Shown one piece after another: positions 21,594 through 38,140 of a stretch of 64,000 bases of DNA. The translations under genes were made by a program, and so were the position numbers. Below the pieces are notes generated by a model. It worked only from the letters and a program-made list of their open reading frames with translations. It was not told where the DNA came from and made no database searches. Origin of the DNA: Fonsecaea monophora (taxonomy: Eukaryota; Ascomycota; Eurotiomycetes; Chaetothyriales; Herpotrichiellaceae); NCBI RefSeq assembly GCF_001642475.1, contig NW_019174026.1:57680-121679 (forward strand). The letters run 5' to 3'. Numbering within the stretch: the first letter of the stretch is position 1; each line of letters starts with the position of its first letter.

Positions 21594-21985
21594 GATGGCG
21601 AGACACATTCCATCGCGAGATACATTCCATCGCGAGACGCATTCCATCGCGAGCCACAACACATTCTATAGCGAGCTACGACACATTCCATGACGACCCA
21701 TGGTACATTCCGTGGCGAGATACATTCCACGGCGAGATACATTCCACGCGACCTTCAATCTATCGCGACCCGTTACACATTCCATCGTCAGGCACATTCC
21801 ATAGCGAGCTACGATACATTCCTTCGCGAGATACATTGCATGGCGAGCCACGATACATTCCATCGTGAACTATAATACATTCCATCGCGACCCATGATAC
21901 ATTCCATCCCGAGCTACGACACGTCCTATCGCGAGATACATTTTATCGCGAGCTATGACACGTTCCATCGCGAGATGTGTCAACC
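21594..21985 (+). repeat. Minisatellite of ATACATTCCATCGCGAG-type units
   Basis: About 18 units of 17-27 bp, each with CATTCC or a close variant followed by a CGCGAG/CGACCC word and a short spacer (ATA or CTACGACA). TCGCGA-like palindromes recur. It directly follows the last array unit. Confidence 0.85.
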
Positions 21986-24900
21986 CACTGCTCTCGGCCC
22001 AGATCTGGCCCCTGCTCGAACATAACGAACTCGAATTTCGTCCCGCTGAACAGTGTCCCATCATAGTCGGTGCCATTATTCGAGACCTTCTTGACTCGGT
22101 GGCCTCGACTGTTGACGAGTATTTCTCTGATTTACCGGCAGAATCGACCTTTGCGCTGCACGTCGGTTTAGTAGCGGCAAGAAATCGCTTTCCCGGATGC
22201 TCCTCCGTCTCGCAGGATTATTCCAGGAGCTGTGAAGCGAAGAGCCGAGACACGGCAGCCTTTGCATTGTCTTCAGGCTTTCCAATCCTTTCATATTCGA
22301 GGACGCCTATCATCTATGACAGCCTCTCTCTCCATCCACACAACCTATCTGCAGGGTATCACCACTTAACGATGACTTTACAGACGTCGTCGAGAAGCCC
22401 ATCGACACAATGGAATAATTTAGCGTTATTTCTGGTCATCCTCATGACGATGTCAATGCATCAACTTAAAGAGCATACCAAAGCGACCAAGGGAATAGGC
22501 ACTATCGACTTCAGAGCGGCCTGCGTCGGTCACAGCAAGCGGAAGGCAAGCTCTGTTTCCGACTGACTATATCCTACTTCATTGTCTTTGCTGTTCTGGT
22601 TTATGCTAGGCGTTACCTGTACAACGACGCGGAGACGATGGCAGCAGCCTCTGACGATTCGCGAGCCGCTTTGTGTACCCAAGACGATTGGTGTCTCTCA
22701 ACCTGCAGCACCAGCTCAAGGCAAATGTGGTGGCCGGATGTACCCTCATCTGGGCCATCCATTCCAACAAGAGTGCCGCTTTCAGCTTCTCTACTGCCGA
22801 TACAGGGGTCCCTTCATTTTCCACGTCTTCGATAAGTGAGACAACCCCATCCATCGTCGGCCGTGGCTGTTCTCTTGATTCGACGGCAATATGGCTTCAG
22901 CTATCCCAAGAAGATTGAGACGACCGAGAGAGTTCTCTGGAGAAACTTCGTCGTGCCATTTGATCACGAGCAGCAGCCTTGTCCCGCGCTCTGGGCATTG
23001 ACGCAGCCGTCTTTCTATTCATGCACGTCGCCGTCTTCGCCACCACACCAAAGCAGCAGGCTGGCAGTGTTACATTCAAGCTCAGAACCAATACCAACGT
23101 CCCCCCCCCCCCCCCCCCCCTCTCAGATCTTCACCGCCAATGGGTTCGCTGAGGACGTCGCACACGAGACACCGCAACGCCTCCTCAGCGTACAAGATCG
23201 TAGACAAGGTTTGGCCAAACGCCAGGAACATTCGCACTGAGCGTCCGTCCACAGAAGTTGGATGTGAAGAAACTTGGGACCCTTCGAGATATCAGACGTC
23301 GTCAGCCTCCGATCTTATCGACTGAAGCTCCCATCGAGCGTGAAGATCCACAATGTGTTTCATACTAGCCTTCTTCACCCAGATAACGAACGACCGCTTG
23401 GGGATTCTGTCCATTGATGCAAAAGCATGAACCGGCCAGCTACAGAATAGCAATTCCATTGCTCCGTGTTTTGGCGGCATGCGGCGAATGTGGTCGAGGA
23501 CACTTTTGATATGTCGGATGGTAGTACGACCGTCTTCCCAGCCTTGCCGCACTCTGCCAAAATGGTATTGTTCTCAGCTGCAAAAGTTGCGCTTCGATTC
23601 TCACAAGGCCATCTCGACGACCAGCGCGCTGGCAGAGGCCTCCTCAATGAACGCCTCGACCTTGGGGCATTGGCGGGATGGAGTTGATTGACATTCTGGG
23701 TCATGGGAAGTTATGGATTGGGCCACTTTGAGGATTGAGGGTGGACATATTGTTGCTTTTGGCAATTGAAAGGACAATGCCGTGATGCCGACGGCGATGC
23801 TGGACTAGAGATCATTCGCTGGACCTCGACTCAACCACGAATCCTTCAAGTCCTGTCTAGCGGAACGAGCAAGCCCTCCAAAACGCCAGAGCAGGCCGAT
23901 CGATGTTTCCTCGACAGACGCAAGCACATGCCGCGGCCAAGCGTCCGGTCAGTCCATCAGCCACAACGCCTCCTTGGTTTCGAGACTCGAATATCGGGCC
24001 TTTGACCTCGAACCGTGAGACATCACAAGTGGCGGTGACATGGCCAATGGCTTCGCAAACGCCAGTGGGAGGGCGCCTTGGATCTCCTTTCGAGTCTAGC
24101 CAGCCTTTACATTCACCGATCACGCCTCAGCAGAGTCGGAACCCGGAGATCACTACACCGGCACCTCTCACGCCTCGCGAAACTAGCTAAAGACATTGAC
24201 CGGTGTCGCCCTTGCGGCAGAATTCCAAAGACGCATGTCCTTTCCGCTCTCCGGGATATGCGCGCAAGTGGGCTTCTTCTGTGGCTGCCGGAAGGATATC
24301 ATCACGCTCTCGAACACCGTCCTCGTTTCGGAGAGTAACAAGTACCTGTTGCGAGCAATCGGAAGCTGTTTGTCCAAGACTATCGAAGATTGGAGCCTTG
24401 TGAAGACTATTGCACTTGGAGATGCTACAAGGAACCCGGGATGATACCACCTTCCCCCCGATCGTTGTTGGATTTTCGTCCATCTCCAGAGTTTCAGGGT
24501 CGATTTCGCCCTTTGCTGTCCTACATCGTTGATCGTGGATCTTCATACGGTAACACGCTCCTTACCGAAGCTCCCGCCGGGACTGAGACGGACACGAAAG
24601 CGCACAAGACTCATTGTTGAATTCTCATCGCCAAACCTTGGGAAAAGCATTCAAATATGCGGTACAAGGCGTGTTGTGTTGCTGGATAAGATGGCGCAGA
24701 CTCGTTCGATGCGGCAGTTCATTCGTCATGCCACACTGCCCGTGTGCTTGACGAGGATAACCTCCTGCGTGCCGAGGAGCTCAGCTGCTCTGTCTCGTCT
24801 CGCCGGCATTTTCCGTGGGCTATCATCAACCGTCACGTCGAAGTTGCCGGGTCTGGCTTTCAATGTGGCCCACGATTCCGTCGTACCGATTGGACGTCGT

Positions 24901-25320
24901 CGGTGGTCTTGACTCAGACAACAATCTTGGCCATCTTGTCAAAGAAGAAGCCTGTGTGGTAAAAACAGTTTAGAAGCTGGGATCTTGATATTCGAGCAGC
25001 AGCAGCAGGCGTCGGAGTACGACCTCATTCATCCATCCGCTGGTTCTGTCGACTGTACCGGTACGTCCAAGTCAAACAACTGCTGGACCGCCACAGGGTC
25101 CCTCCCGTGGAGATTTGAGGTTACTTGGACGTGGGAAGGAAGAATTTACATACGACCTGAGGCTGGATGGAGGTTCAACTGGTTGGTGGCAAGACGAGGC
25201 AGACCACGACGATTTGTTCCACCGACGTGTCAGAGGGTCTTGTCTGGTCACGTCTGCAGATGTTTGCCCATAACACCGTCGGAGGCTGTGCTAGGAAGCC
25301 AGGGGACTTGCTCGGTATGT
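21986..25320. other. Unrecognised region with scattered ORFs and a poly-C run
   Basis: C20 lies at 23101-23120. A 203-codon frame at 21955-22566 and a Pro/Ser/Thr-rich frame at 23903-24190 look mildly protein-like but match nothing I know. A minus-strand frame at 23292-23552 contains LDHIRRMPPKHGAM and WVKKASMKHI and may be an enzyme fragment. Decay is likely throughout. Confidence 0.35.
24540..24670 (+). pseudogene. Possible arginyl-tRNA synthetase fragment
   Basis: The frame contains RLIVEFSSPNLGKS, which resembles the class I arginyl-tRNA synthetase signature (IVEFSSPN, normally followed by the HxGH-type adenylation motif). Here the HxGH motif is absent and the following residues are unrelated, so only about 15 residues support the call. 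A chance match cannot be excluded. If real, it is a broken copy in a region of other broken genes. Confidence 0.3.
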
Positions 25321-25329
25321 TCATATCCC

Positions 25330-28300
25330 TTTCTTATATTCGTCTCACCCCTTGATCTTCCCCCTTTGATCTTCCCCCTTCATCATCCCGCTTCATCATC
25401 CCTCGTCCATGTCTATGGCCCTTCTTCATGTCCCTACTTCATCTTCACATTCCTTTTGCATGTCGCCGTTGCCTTTTGCATGTTATATTTTGCATATTCT
25501 TCCATATTCCTCCCACGTTCCGTCGCCTTCAAGGCGGCTTTGCAACCTCCTGCTTCTTCCATGTTGCTCCTCCCATGTTGCCATCATCATGTTCATGTTT
25601 ATATTCCTTTTTATATGGCTGCCTTTTTCATATTCCTCCATGTTTCCCCCACATTCGTCCTCCTCATGTCACCTTTCTCCTCTGACAAGATAGGCGAGAC
25701 TGTGGCGAATGCTGTCAAACAGCAAGTTACTTACACCCGGGTCTGAAACAGTGGCGGAATACCAGTCAAGTCCCTGCTCACTTGACCTGCTTGATCTAGC
25801 CGTCGACACGACCATCGGAATCCCCATCCGGACCGGCATACTCAGCATTTTGACGGTCGGCGCACGGTACATTTGCACCTCTCGCGAATCCTCTCGAATC
25901 GTCTCCAAGGCGGCTTTGCAGCCTGTTGCTTCTCGTCTGTTGCTTCTTCCATGCTGCTTCTTCCAAGTTCATGCTCATGCTCCTTTTGTATGCTGCCTTT
26001 CGCATGTTCCCTTTACATATTCACCCATGTTTGTTCGTCTTCGAGGCAGCTTTTGCATCATCTTCCTTTCTGTTACTTCTTCCATATTGCCTTCCTTTAT
26101 GTTCTTGTTCATACGACTTTTGCCCATTCCCCTCTATTCGTTCGTCTTCGAGGCGGGCTTTCTACCATCTTCTTCTACATTCTTCTCTTATGTTACTTCT
26201 TTCATGCTGCTTCCTTCATATCACCGCTTCCATGTTACCTTCTGTTTATTCCTCCATTTTATTCCCTTTCGAGGCGGTCTTTGCCTGTCCCTCTTGCTTC
26301 AGGTTGTGTACACCACTGGCACAGGGTACGTCTGTCACCGCTAATGCACCTTGTCATCCTCTCTGCAAAATCGTCAACAACTACTTCCACCCGTCGACCT
26401 TTCACTTACACTTACACTTTTTGTCCCTCTGAAATGTACCCTTTCATTCTCTGTGAAGTCGTCAACCACCACTCCTGCGTGTCAACCTTTTACTTTGACT
26501 TTCACTTTTCAAATTTCAATTCCAACCCGAGGATGATTCACTTGTATATTGCTTTTTGCACGTTCCATGTGGAATCTTCCTCCGTCTTCCTCCTTCTTGA
26601 GCGTCCCTCTTGCATGTTCCTTCTTCTATATTGTCTTTTATATGTTTGTCTTTCAGGCGGCTTCTTCTTCCAGGCGGCTTCCTTCAGGTGGCCGTTTCAT
26701 GTCCTTCTTCCTTGCTGCCTTTTGATTAATGCGTTCTATATGTTCCTCTTGCCTGTTTCCCCCCTTTGTTCCTTTTTCGCCCTCGTCTTTCAATTTCGTG
26801 TTACTTTTTGCATGTTCCATGTGGAATATTCTTCGTTCATGTTTCCCTTTCAGATCGCATTTTGTATGTTACCCTTTGCCTGTTCCTCTTGGATGTTCAT
26901 GCTCTATATTCCTTTTTCAATTGCATGTTCCCCTTTCGATTGGATGCCCGCTGAAGACTTCGTGGGGTCCCCGAGAGATGTCGGGGCGGATTCGCAAGCA
27001 AAACTGATTGTGACATTGGCATCGAGGTCGGCACCCGAGACAGACAGACAGACTCACACCCTCTCGCGGCCTCCTGGAAGGCATGCGCCTCAGTTGTTCC
27101 ACCAGGGGCCAATCGACCTATAAGAGGACACTCTGGTGCCACCTGAGTCTGTTTACAGAACTATCAATCCTCGGAATGCCGCGGCGCGTGCTGCCCAGGC
27201 TGGGTTGAAACGGATTCTCGCCACCATGATATGAGAGAGAAAGAGAAGGAAGAAATGATGGAACATATTCTTATATGTAAGAAATGATCTCTCATGGCCC
27301 GATGTCCCACTAGCCCATGGCCCACGGCCTGTCGATTGGATGCCCTGTCGATTACTTGCCCTTTCGATTACTTGCCCTTTCGATTGCGTGTTCCGTTTCT
27401 ATGTTCCTCTTCAAGGCGGCCCTGACATGTTCTTCCCTGCCGTGGCAGGTGCTCGTTGTATTTCCTTTTTGGTCTAACACGTTGCATACGGGGAACACCC
27501 CTGTTCTATCTCCCTTTGTCCTCTTCTTCATGGTGCCTCCCTCTTGCAGGTTACCTACTGAGCGTCTTGTTGGTTCATCTCCCCTCACCCTCATCGGCAT
27601 CTCCTGCATCACCGTCTTCTGCACCAGCGTCTTCTGCCGCACCGGTCTCTCCTGCCGTGTCGATATCGTCCTTATCGTCCTTGTCATCTTTCTCCAAGGG
27701 TTGAGAAGACCTTTCCAGCTTAAATACCTTTCCGGCCGAGGCTGTAGAGCCACCAACGGTGGGGCCCAGAATGATCCAACTCCAGCAGGTAAGCCGTACA
27801 GGCCCCTCTCCATGTCGCCTTCTTCTATATTGCGTTTCCCATATTCTTCTCGCATGATCCTGTTGGATGTTCTTCTGGCACATCTCCTTGAGCGTTCCAC
27901 TCGAATGTTTCTCTTCAGTATTGCTTTTGTATGCTCCTCCTTCGTTATGCTTTCCTCACCTTCTATATGAATATTTCCCTTCAAGGCCTCTGAATATCAT
28001 CTGCAAGGCGACGTTCACCATCAAGCAGCGTCCATCTTCAAGGCGTTATTCTTCCTCACGGCGCTATTCTTCCTCACGGCACTATTGTTCCTCACGGCGC
28101 TATGCTTCTGCCACGCGGTGTTCATCTTCAAAGCGGTGTTCACGGGAGCTGGAAAGCTCAGTGCTGGTGGGCGACGGAGGACGGTCAGATGCTCGGTTAC
28201 CTCCCCAGGCAGAGTCTCGGTCGTCAGGCATGAAGATTCCACTGGAACTAGCTGACTTCGCTTGCGATTGAGATTGGGAGCCGGCAACGGAACCACAGCA

Positions 28301-28999
28301 ATGCCCGAGATCACAGAGCCTGACACATGATGTGCCTGCTGCGGATTTCATCGTCTCTGATGCGTTCCTCCTCCAAGGCCCTGTGACGTGGCTGCTGAGG
28401 ACCAGACCAGGCGAGAGGAGGGGAACTTGAAGATGTGGTGAGGATCAGGTGAGAGAAGAGGAACGTGAAGATGTGGTGAGCGACCGTGTCAGGATGATTC
28501 GATTCAAGAGGACCATGTCCGAAACCTGCCGTACGTGCCCCAGATCACATTCCAAAGGCTGTTCCCACAGGAGGAATGGCACTTGCCAGTGCCCTGGCAG
28601 GTTGAGATCGACGCAGAGTGTCTTGCTCCCGGACGACGGAATTGGAGCGGGCACAAGCTCCTATCGTGCAACGTCAGTCAACTCTCCGAGAGTGACAGAC
28701 ACAGGCATCTGACACGAGTTCCATCATGGCGTTTCTTCTCATGTCAACCACATGGGCGTCTCAGGAGTCAAGGCGGTCTTGGCCTCCAAGACAACGTTCA
28801 TCTTGAAGGCGGCAGTTACCTTTAAGGCGGCAGTCACCTTGAAGGCGGCCTTCATCTTCAAGGCCATATTCATCTATACCGCGCTCTTTACAGGCTCTTC
28901 TTGTATGTCCTTCTCCAAGATGGCCTTTTACATGTTCTGCTTGCATATTCTTCTTCAAGGTCTATATGTATATTCCCTTTTCGTATTGCTTGGTCCCCG

Positions 29000-29000
<1 letters not shown>
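25330..29000. repeat. 3.7-kb pyrimidine-rich degenerate repeat (ATGTTCCTCTT / CTTCAAGGCGGC words)
   Basis: The plus strand is dominated by loosely repeated 12-18-bp words such as TTCATGTTCCTCTT, CATATTCCTTC and CTTCAAGGCGGCTTT. The latter recurs near 25521, 25909, 26038, 26145, 26266, 26653, 27408 and four times at 28795-28865. Long frames on both strands (416 codons plus, 210 minus) arise because the bias removes stops: one strand reads Phe/Leu/Ser/Cys, the other Lys/Glu/Arg/Met. Some stretches (27.4-27.9 and 28.1-28.75 kb) are less repetitive. I cannot tell a decayed repetitive gene from a true satellite. Confidence 0.65.
28036..28110 (+). repeat. 18-bp tandem repeat
   Basis: CGGCGCTATTCTTCCTCA and close variants occur four times in a row, a tight local amplification inside the degenerate repeat. 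Confidence 0.8.
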
Positions 29001-32800
<3,800 letters not shown>

Positions 32801-33175
32801 TGTTAGGAACAGCCTTACATGCGACCTAGGGCGGGGTTCGTCCAGGGGAAGGTCTACTAGGATAGGTAGCCCGGAAAAGGATATAGAAGAGTTAGGGCTA
32901 AGGTTACGTACGGTACGTGACTTTCTAGAAGAGGAATATACGATATAACGACATATCGGCCCCGTCTATATAGATAGTAGGTTAATATACCGATATACTA
33001 TCTCCGGTTACCTGTTCGAGATAAATCTTATAAGTATATATAGCTATACTTATTACCCTTTTATAGTTATACTCTCTCGTAGCTAATTTAAAACATCTAC
33101 TTTACGATACTATTCTAAAGTTACTTGACTATTTATACCTTACGTACTCTCGACCTAACTATCTTTTGCACAGAT
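32801..33175 (+). mobile_element. AT-mutated (RIP-like) LTR copy
   Basis: It starts TGTTAGGAACAGCCTTAC and follows the same order as the LTR at 57482: CACGTGACTT/TACGTGACTT, a TATAGCT...TTACCCTTTT core, GTTAC/TATACTCTCT, a TTGACTATT word and TTTATACCTT(G/A)CGTACTCT. Differences from the 57 kb copy are mostly C-to-T and G-to-A, leaving this copy AT-rich. Similarity fades after about 33170, so the 3' end seems missing. This pattern fits RIP acting on duplicated DNA. Confidence 0.7.
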
Positions 33176-33901
33176 CCCAGCGATGTCCTCCTCTGTTTGG
33201 TGTCGGCTCGCTTGGCTTTGGTGCCGGCATCTTGGCGCCCACCTTCGTTAGCCGCAGAGCCGTGATGTATTCGAAGCTGGGGGCCTTGCCGACAAAGAAG
33301 CGGCAGTTGCGCAATCTTTGGCGTGATGCGACTCACCATGCCCAGCAACGTGCTGCCCTTGTCTGACATGCTCTCCCTCCTACAACATGCTGTCGTCCCA
33401 CGATGAAGATAGCCAGCCACGACGGTCCAAGGACTCATCAAACTCCTGGGTCAACGAGAAGCTCACCACCCTTCACTATCCACTCATTGTCCGCCACCTG
33501 AATGTGTTTCGGTGAAGGTAGCCAGCCAGCGATGGAGGTTGACAAGGTCCTAGGACTCGTAGCCGCAGTCCGAAAGAGACAGATGTTCGATGTTCTTCAG
33601 ATCGGACACAAAACCGTGCAATCCAATGCTGGTAGCCCACGTTCTTGGAATGTTCGGAAAACGGCACGCGGTTCCCGAGAGACTTCGACATGCTATACAG
33701 TTTTAAGACTTTAATAGTAGCGGGTAAACGGAGGCAGACGGCTTACGTTAACGTCCTGAAAAGGCGGCCATTATATGACGCACGAGTGACGGGCGTGATT
33801 TTCCCAAGATCCATCGTAGCTATCTTTCCCCTTCCTTTGTGAACTGGCTGAATAGACTTTTATCCCCCACACCAGCAGCAGGAAGCAGGGTAAAACAAAG
33901 C
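33176..33901. other. Intergenic, short local duplication
   Basis: A GAAGNTAGCCAGCCA...GGTCC...GGACTC phrase occurs near 33404 and again near 33515. No supported gene. Confidence 0.35.
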
Positions 33902-34691
33902 TCATCCTCGCCGGCCGGCCTGGAATGTTGTCAAAGTCTCGTCGAACGCGGAAGGAAGAACGATTGTCTGAGCGCCGGATGCGTAGGGTTTCTTATCGCC
34001 AAGCTCAGTCATGCTGTAAACCTTGGTCCAAGGAATGTCCCAACAAGCGTCAAAGCTGTGGTACAAGAACAGGGCCTTCTCGGCATCGTGCTGAACAGTG
34101 CGGATCATGTAGGACGCACCCGCGCGCTCCATTGCCTCTTTGTGGCGGTCTGTAGCCAGGCCTCCGCTGATTCTGTAGATGCGTGCAAGTTGGAGCGACG
34201 ACATTTCTTGGGCCACTACCCAGCTGCCGAGAATCTCCACGAGGTCCTGAGATAGGGGCGTTTCAGTAGGGAGCTCGCTCCGGACCAGCTGCCACATGCT
34301 GGATGAGTCCTGCCACGTGTCGTTGGTAGCCTTGGGGTAGACCTTTGCTGCAGTCCTTTCGCAGCATGTATCGAAAAGACGCCGTGCCTTGTAAAGGCGG
34401 TCGCAGGCCTCACAGTCGACGGAACTGGAAGGAGGACGGTCATGGCACGCATCGCACCGGCGGGCACTCGGCATGATCGGGTGGAGAGCCTATGCATGTC
34501 ATCAGCAAACGGAACATCTGGACGGCAGGGGATCAGCTCACATGAACAAGATCGACGAGCGTTCTTGCATCTAGGTGGACCTCCTTGACGTCGTAGCAGC
34601 ACTGGGGTGTTATTTCGTCGACGGTGGACCTGTCGATCTGAGGACAAGTGTTAGTGCGTCGTGTTGAAGGACCTGTTTCGGACGGGACCAT
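33902..34691 (-). CDS. Orphan protein with paired CxxC motifs, at least two exons
   Basis: The last exon is 33902-34489 and the exon before it ends at 34542. They are joined by a 52-bp phase-0 intron (GTGAGC to CATAG). With the ATG at 34691 the product is 245 residues. An earlier exon is probable: an open frame at 34737-34868 (MTLKLFSTTKEMPSPTLPEY) lies behind a TATATAAT-like word. A CACTAACACTTGTCCTCAG branch/acceptor precedes codon IDRST, but I could not find a donor in matching phase. After IDRSTVDEITPQCC and LVDLVHALHPI comes CDAC-x10-CEAC, a likely zinc-binding pair. The rest is mostly helical with charged and aromatic residues (WQLVRSELP, SLQLARIYRISGG). Family not recognised. No signal peptide. 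Confidence 0.5.
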
Positions 34692-34918
34692 GGGCTTTAC
34701 TGGGCGACCGGAAGCCTGGTGCTCGGCCAACTTCTAGATCCACGCGTACTCTTCCAAGCGCATCCTGTCTTCCACAATTCCTTCGTACTCTGGAAGTGTA
34801 GGGCTAGGCATCTCTTTGGTCGTAGAAAAAAGCTTGAGCGTCATCGCTGTCCCGTGGCGCTGATACATCAAATCACGGCGGGCAGTTGCACAGGTTTGGG
34901 GTAGAGAACCGTACGAGG

Positions 34919-34928
34919 GGTATATAAT
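34919..34928 (-). promoter_or_regulatory. Possible TATA box
   Basis: CCATTATATA on the minus strand, 55-80 bases before in-frame ATGs at 34868 and 34844 of the probable upstream exon. Position and sequence fit a TATA element; this is inference. Confidence 0.35.
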
Positions 34929-36149
34929 GGAGAGAATCGTGTGGAAAATAGGAAGAGAGAGAACAGCGGCATACTGACGATGTTTATCTGCGCTGATTGG
35001 GGGCTGAGTCGATCCATGTGTCACGTGTGGCACTAGGCCGGGTTGGGACTAGCCCGATCTTTATTCTCCCCCTCTTTTATTCAGGTAGACCGAGTCACTA
35101 GGACTCTTCCTCCTTCTCTCTCTTCACACAGAAAAGAGCTCAACAAACTAAACCAATCTGCCATTGCGGCAACCAAATCCTTTTCCTAGTTGTGGGCTGG
35201 TGTCGAGACTCATTCGGTTGAACGTCTTGCAACACCATGTCCTTGTCGTTTCGCCGCCTTATCACGTTACAGCTTACGGTCGTGCAAACACCCTACTGCA
35301 GCCCGCCGACCAATCAAACTACTCCCTCCCTCAAGCAAATCTATACAAACATGCCAATCCCCGACGCTAATGACAAGCGGAGGCCAGTGGCAACGCCGCC
35401 GCTTTAACGGACAAGTGACGCTGTTAGAACCCTGTCGCCCGCCGGCCAACCAACTGCGTCGACACCAAAACCCCAGTCAATCCAGAGCCCGGAGGGACGG
35501 CCTGGGTGCTTGGCAGAAGGTGGTCGACGTGGCAGGCGTGGCTTCAACAAATCACAGCCACCAGGTTCTGCTTAGGCTGCCAGGGAACGCGATCCTCGAC
35601 AAAAGAACCATCGGACCCAAGGGTGTGTCTGGTCGCCTGACTTATTGCCAATGGATGAGACGTGTCTCACTCGCGGGTTCATCGTCTCCTGGACCCCGAC
35701 TGACATAGCGGGGAGGCCCTCACGCCCATGCCCGTACATGCCCTTAATAGGCTGGGGTCGGGTTAAACACCCTACGACACCGCCGTGTGAAAAGATCCCA
35801 AGGCATCTAGCTTCCTGGCCAAGGCTGAGTCTTGCACCTCGGTCTCCTGACCTTCTTCCTGCATGCCTGTGGTCCAAGAAAAAATGATGAGAACGAAGCA
35901 CCGACACATTCGGTAATAGTTCGAGTGATGGCAAGGAGGATGGCAAGAGAGAGAGAGAGAGAGCATCAAGATGGATGAGAACTGTACAGAAACAGACGAA
36001 GAGAGGGGGGGTAACACACGAAGCGCGGCGGATGTAAAACGGGCAGGAAACACGCGAGAGGTTTCCCGTCTGAGGCAAAGAGTTACGTCAATCATGGAGT
36101 ACCGCGATAGGAAATTCCGGGCAGAAATTGCCTGGAGAAGCAATTGACT
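34929..36149. other. Intergenic region with unconvincing ORFs
   Basis: A TC-rich leader-like stretch (35085-35160) precedes several plus-strand frames (35164-35887) with basic, Pro-rich translations, none continuous or recognisable. A (GA)n run lies near 35948. Confidence 0.35.
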
Positions 36150-36985
36150 TCGCGTCTGGACAACTATTACTAGAGGATAGAAATTAACTCTCTAATAGAA
36201 GATAAGAGAAGGAGCTAGATACTACTTTATATATTAATATCTTATCTATAAGATATAGTCTAGTAAGACCTTAAGATTATTATCTCGTAAATATAGGTTC
36301 TTACATCAGTATATAAGCTTAAGATAGTAGTCTTAAAGAAGATATAAGTAGAATATGTATGGTTAATATACTCTATATCTACTAATTTAAGTAGGTAAGT
36401 CTAGTTAATTAAGAACTATCTCCTTCTATAAAAAGTAAAGTATTAGATAGAGGCTATACTTAATATCTTTAGTAGGGAATATTATATCTATAGTTAATAA
36501 GGATATTATTATAAATAGGCTAGAGAAGAGGCTACTATAAGTTAAGATATAGGAAGGTACGCTAAGGAGGAGGTAATGATATAGTAGGCGAGAGATTATA
36601 TAGAACTTACATAACCTACTCTATTATACTTCTAAGGTTAAGTTGAGCTATAGGGAGTACTATCGATTCTATCAACTTTATAGTTCTCGTACTTTCTATA
36701 GTTCTCCCTCGTAGTTAACATCGTTTATAAATAATTAAGTTCCTTTAGTTATACGCTTTACCTATAGTTCCGTATACTATACTCTTAGTTTCATCTCTAC
36801 TACTTTATACTACGACTATATTACTAAGTAAACTATCTAGGTTTACTATTAATACCTCACGTATAAAGTAGCTCGTAATAGATATAAGAAAAAGGATTAT
36901 CTATACTTTAAATTAGTAACTATTAATATAACGTAAGTAAAGTATATAGAGGATGTAAGGAAGAATAAGAATAAGAAAAAGCAAG
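36150..36985. mobile_element. AT-rich, probably RIP-mutated transposon remnant
   Basis: More than 800 bases of TA-rich sequence (TAGTA, ATATA, CTATA words) with stops in every frame and few CA/TG dinucleotides. It joins without a clear boundary to the pogo-type relic at 36990, so it may be the mutated 5' part of that element or a separate insertion. Confidence 0.55.
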
Positions 36986-36989
36986 TCCC

Positions 36990-38140
36990 TAGATTGGGAT
37001 CGTCATGATCGTAACATCCGGGACAAAATAACGGAGTGGTTCGATATGATAGGGCCGATCTTAAATAACCCGGATGTCCTGCCAGAAAATGTCTACAATA
37101 TGGACGAGACCGGGATCATGCTCTGCTTCTTGCCCTCGAAAAAGGTTCTCGCCGGCCACGACGACCCGACCAATTGTAAAGGAGCCGGAGTGAAGCGTGA
37201 GCTGGTAACGGCCATTGAGTGCATCTCGGCCGATGGTCGAGTTATCTCGCCACTCATCATCTAGGCGGCGTCAACCCACCGCAGTAATTGGACCACCCAT
37301 CCCACCCCTGGATGGCACTCTGCCTGCTCGGAAAGTGGACGTACCAATAAGGCCATCAGTCTGTACTGGATTCAATATGTTTTCGATCCCTCTACTAGAA
37401 CTCGAGCCAATGGTCGACCTCGCGTGCTCATCAACGACGGCTTTTGGAACACACGAATCCGAAGAAATCTTGAAGTTTTGTTTCGAGAACAACATCATTT
37501 TGTGCCGCCTTCCGTCCCATACTTCGCACACACTCCAACCCGTGCGATCTTACAGTTTTTAGTTCCCTCAAAAGTGCTTATCGTGAATAGGTCGAGAACT
37601 TGTATCGTGGCGGAGCTACCACCGTAGGCAAACAGCACTTCACCCTGCTTTACAGCCGGGCACGCGACGAAGCTTTCACGCCGCGGAATATGAAATCCGC
37701 TTGGTGCAAGGCCGGCCTCCAGCCGTTTAACCCGGACCGGGTTGCCCAATGACATCCAGCCACCACTTATGGAGGAAACTGATCCTCGAACACAGACCGT
37801 GAATGTAGAACTTCCATCGCCGAATGACCTGCTGACCACTACCACCACTTCTTAGGGTTATAACATTGCTGAGCAAGAAACTGAAACAGGATATCGGTGA
37901 TCTTGACAGCCCTGTCAAACGACGATTTGCCAAGTTCCACAATGCAGTTCAAAAGTCGCGTGCTGACTGTGGCGCTCCTGCGGGCGGAGAACAAGAACTT
38001 GTTCGAACAAAACAATGAGGAAAAGACGCGAGCATCGACACGATCCACCGTGGTTGGAAGGGCCAAAATCATGGTCTATGAGGACATTTTGTCAGCGCAA
38101 AGAAAACGCAACACAGAAGAATCAGTCATCGCTGTTTGAG
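36990..38140 (+). pseudogene. Pogo/Fot1-type (Tc1/mariner superfamily) transposase relic
   Basis: DDE endonuclease segments appear in order but in different frames. First YNMDETGIML (37097) and VKRELVTAIECISADGRVIS with the first Asp; then PRVLINDGFW (about 37413) with the second Asp; then LPSHTSHTLQP and CDLTVF with the third; then GKQHFTLLYSRARDE and WCKAGLQPFNPDRV; then a helical tail to ESVIAV (38138). At least three frame changes and several stops break the gene. The N-terminal DNA-binding part is not recognisable, presumably lost in the AT-rich block. Pogo-type transposases cut at inverted repeats and insert at TA; I did not find clear terminal repeats. Confidence 0.8.

Noticed and set aside
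25873..27123. 416-codon open frame on the plus strand
   Set aside because: Composition is dominated by Phe/Ser/Leu/Cys/Pro from the pyrimidine-rich degenerate repeat; the other plus frames and the minus strand are also open, so openness reflects base bias.
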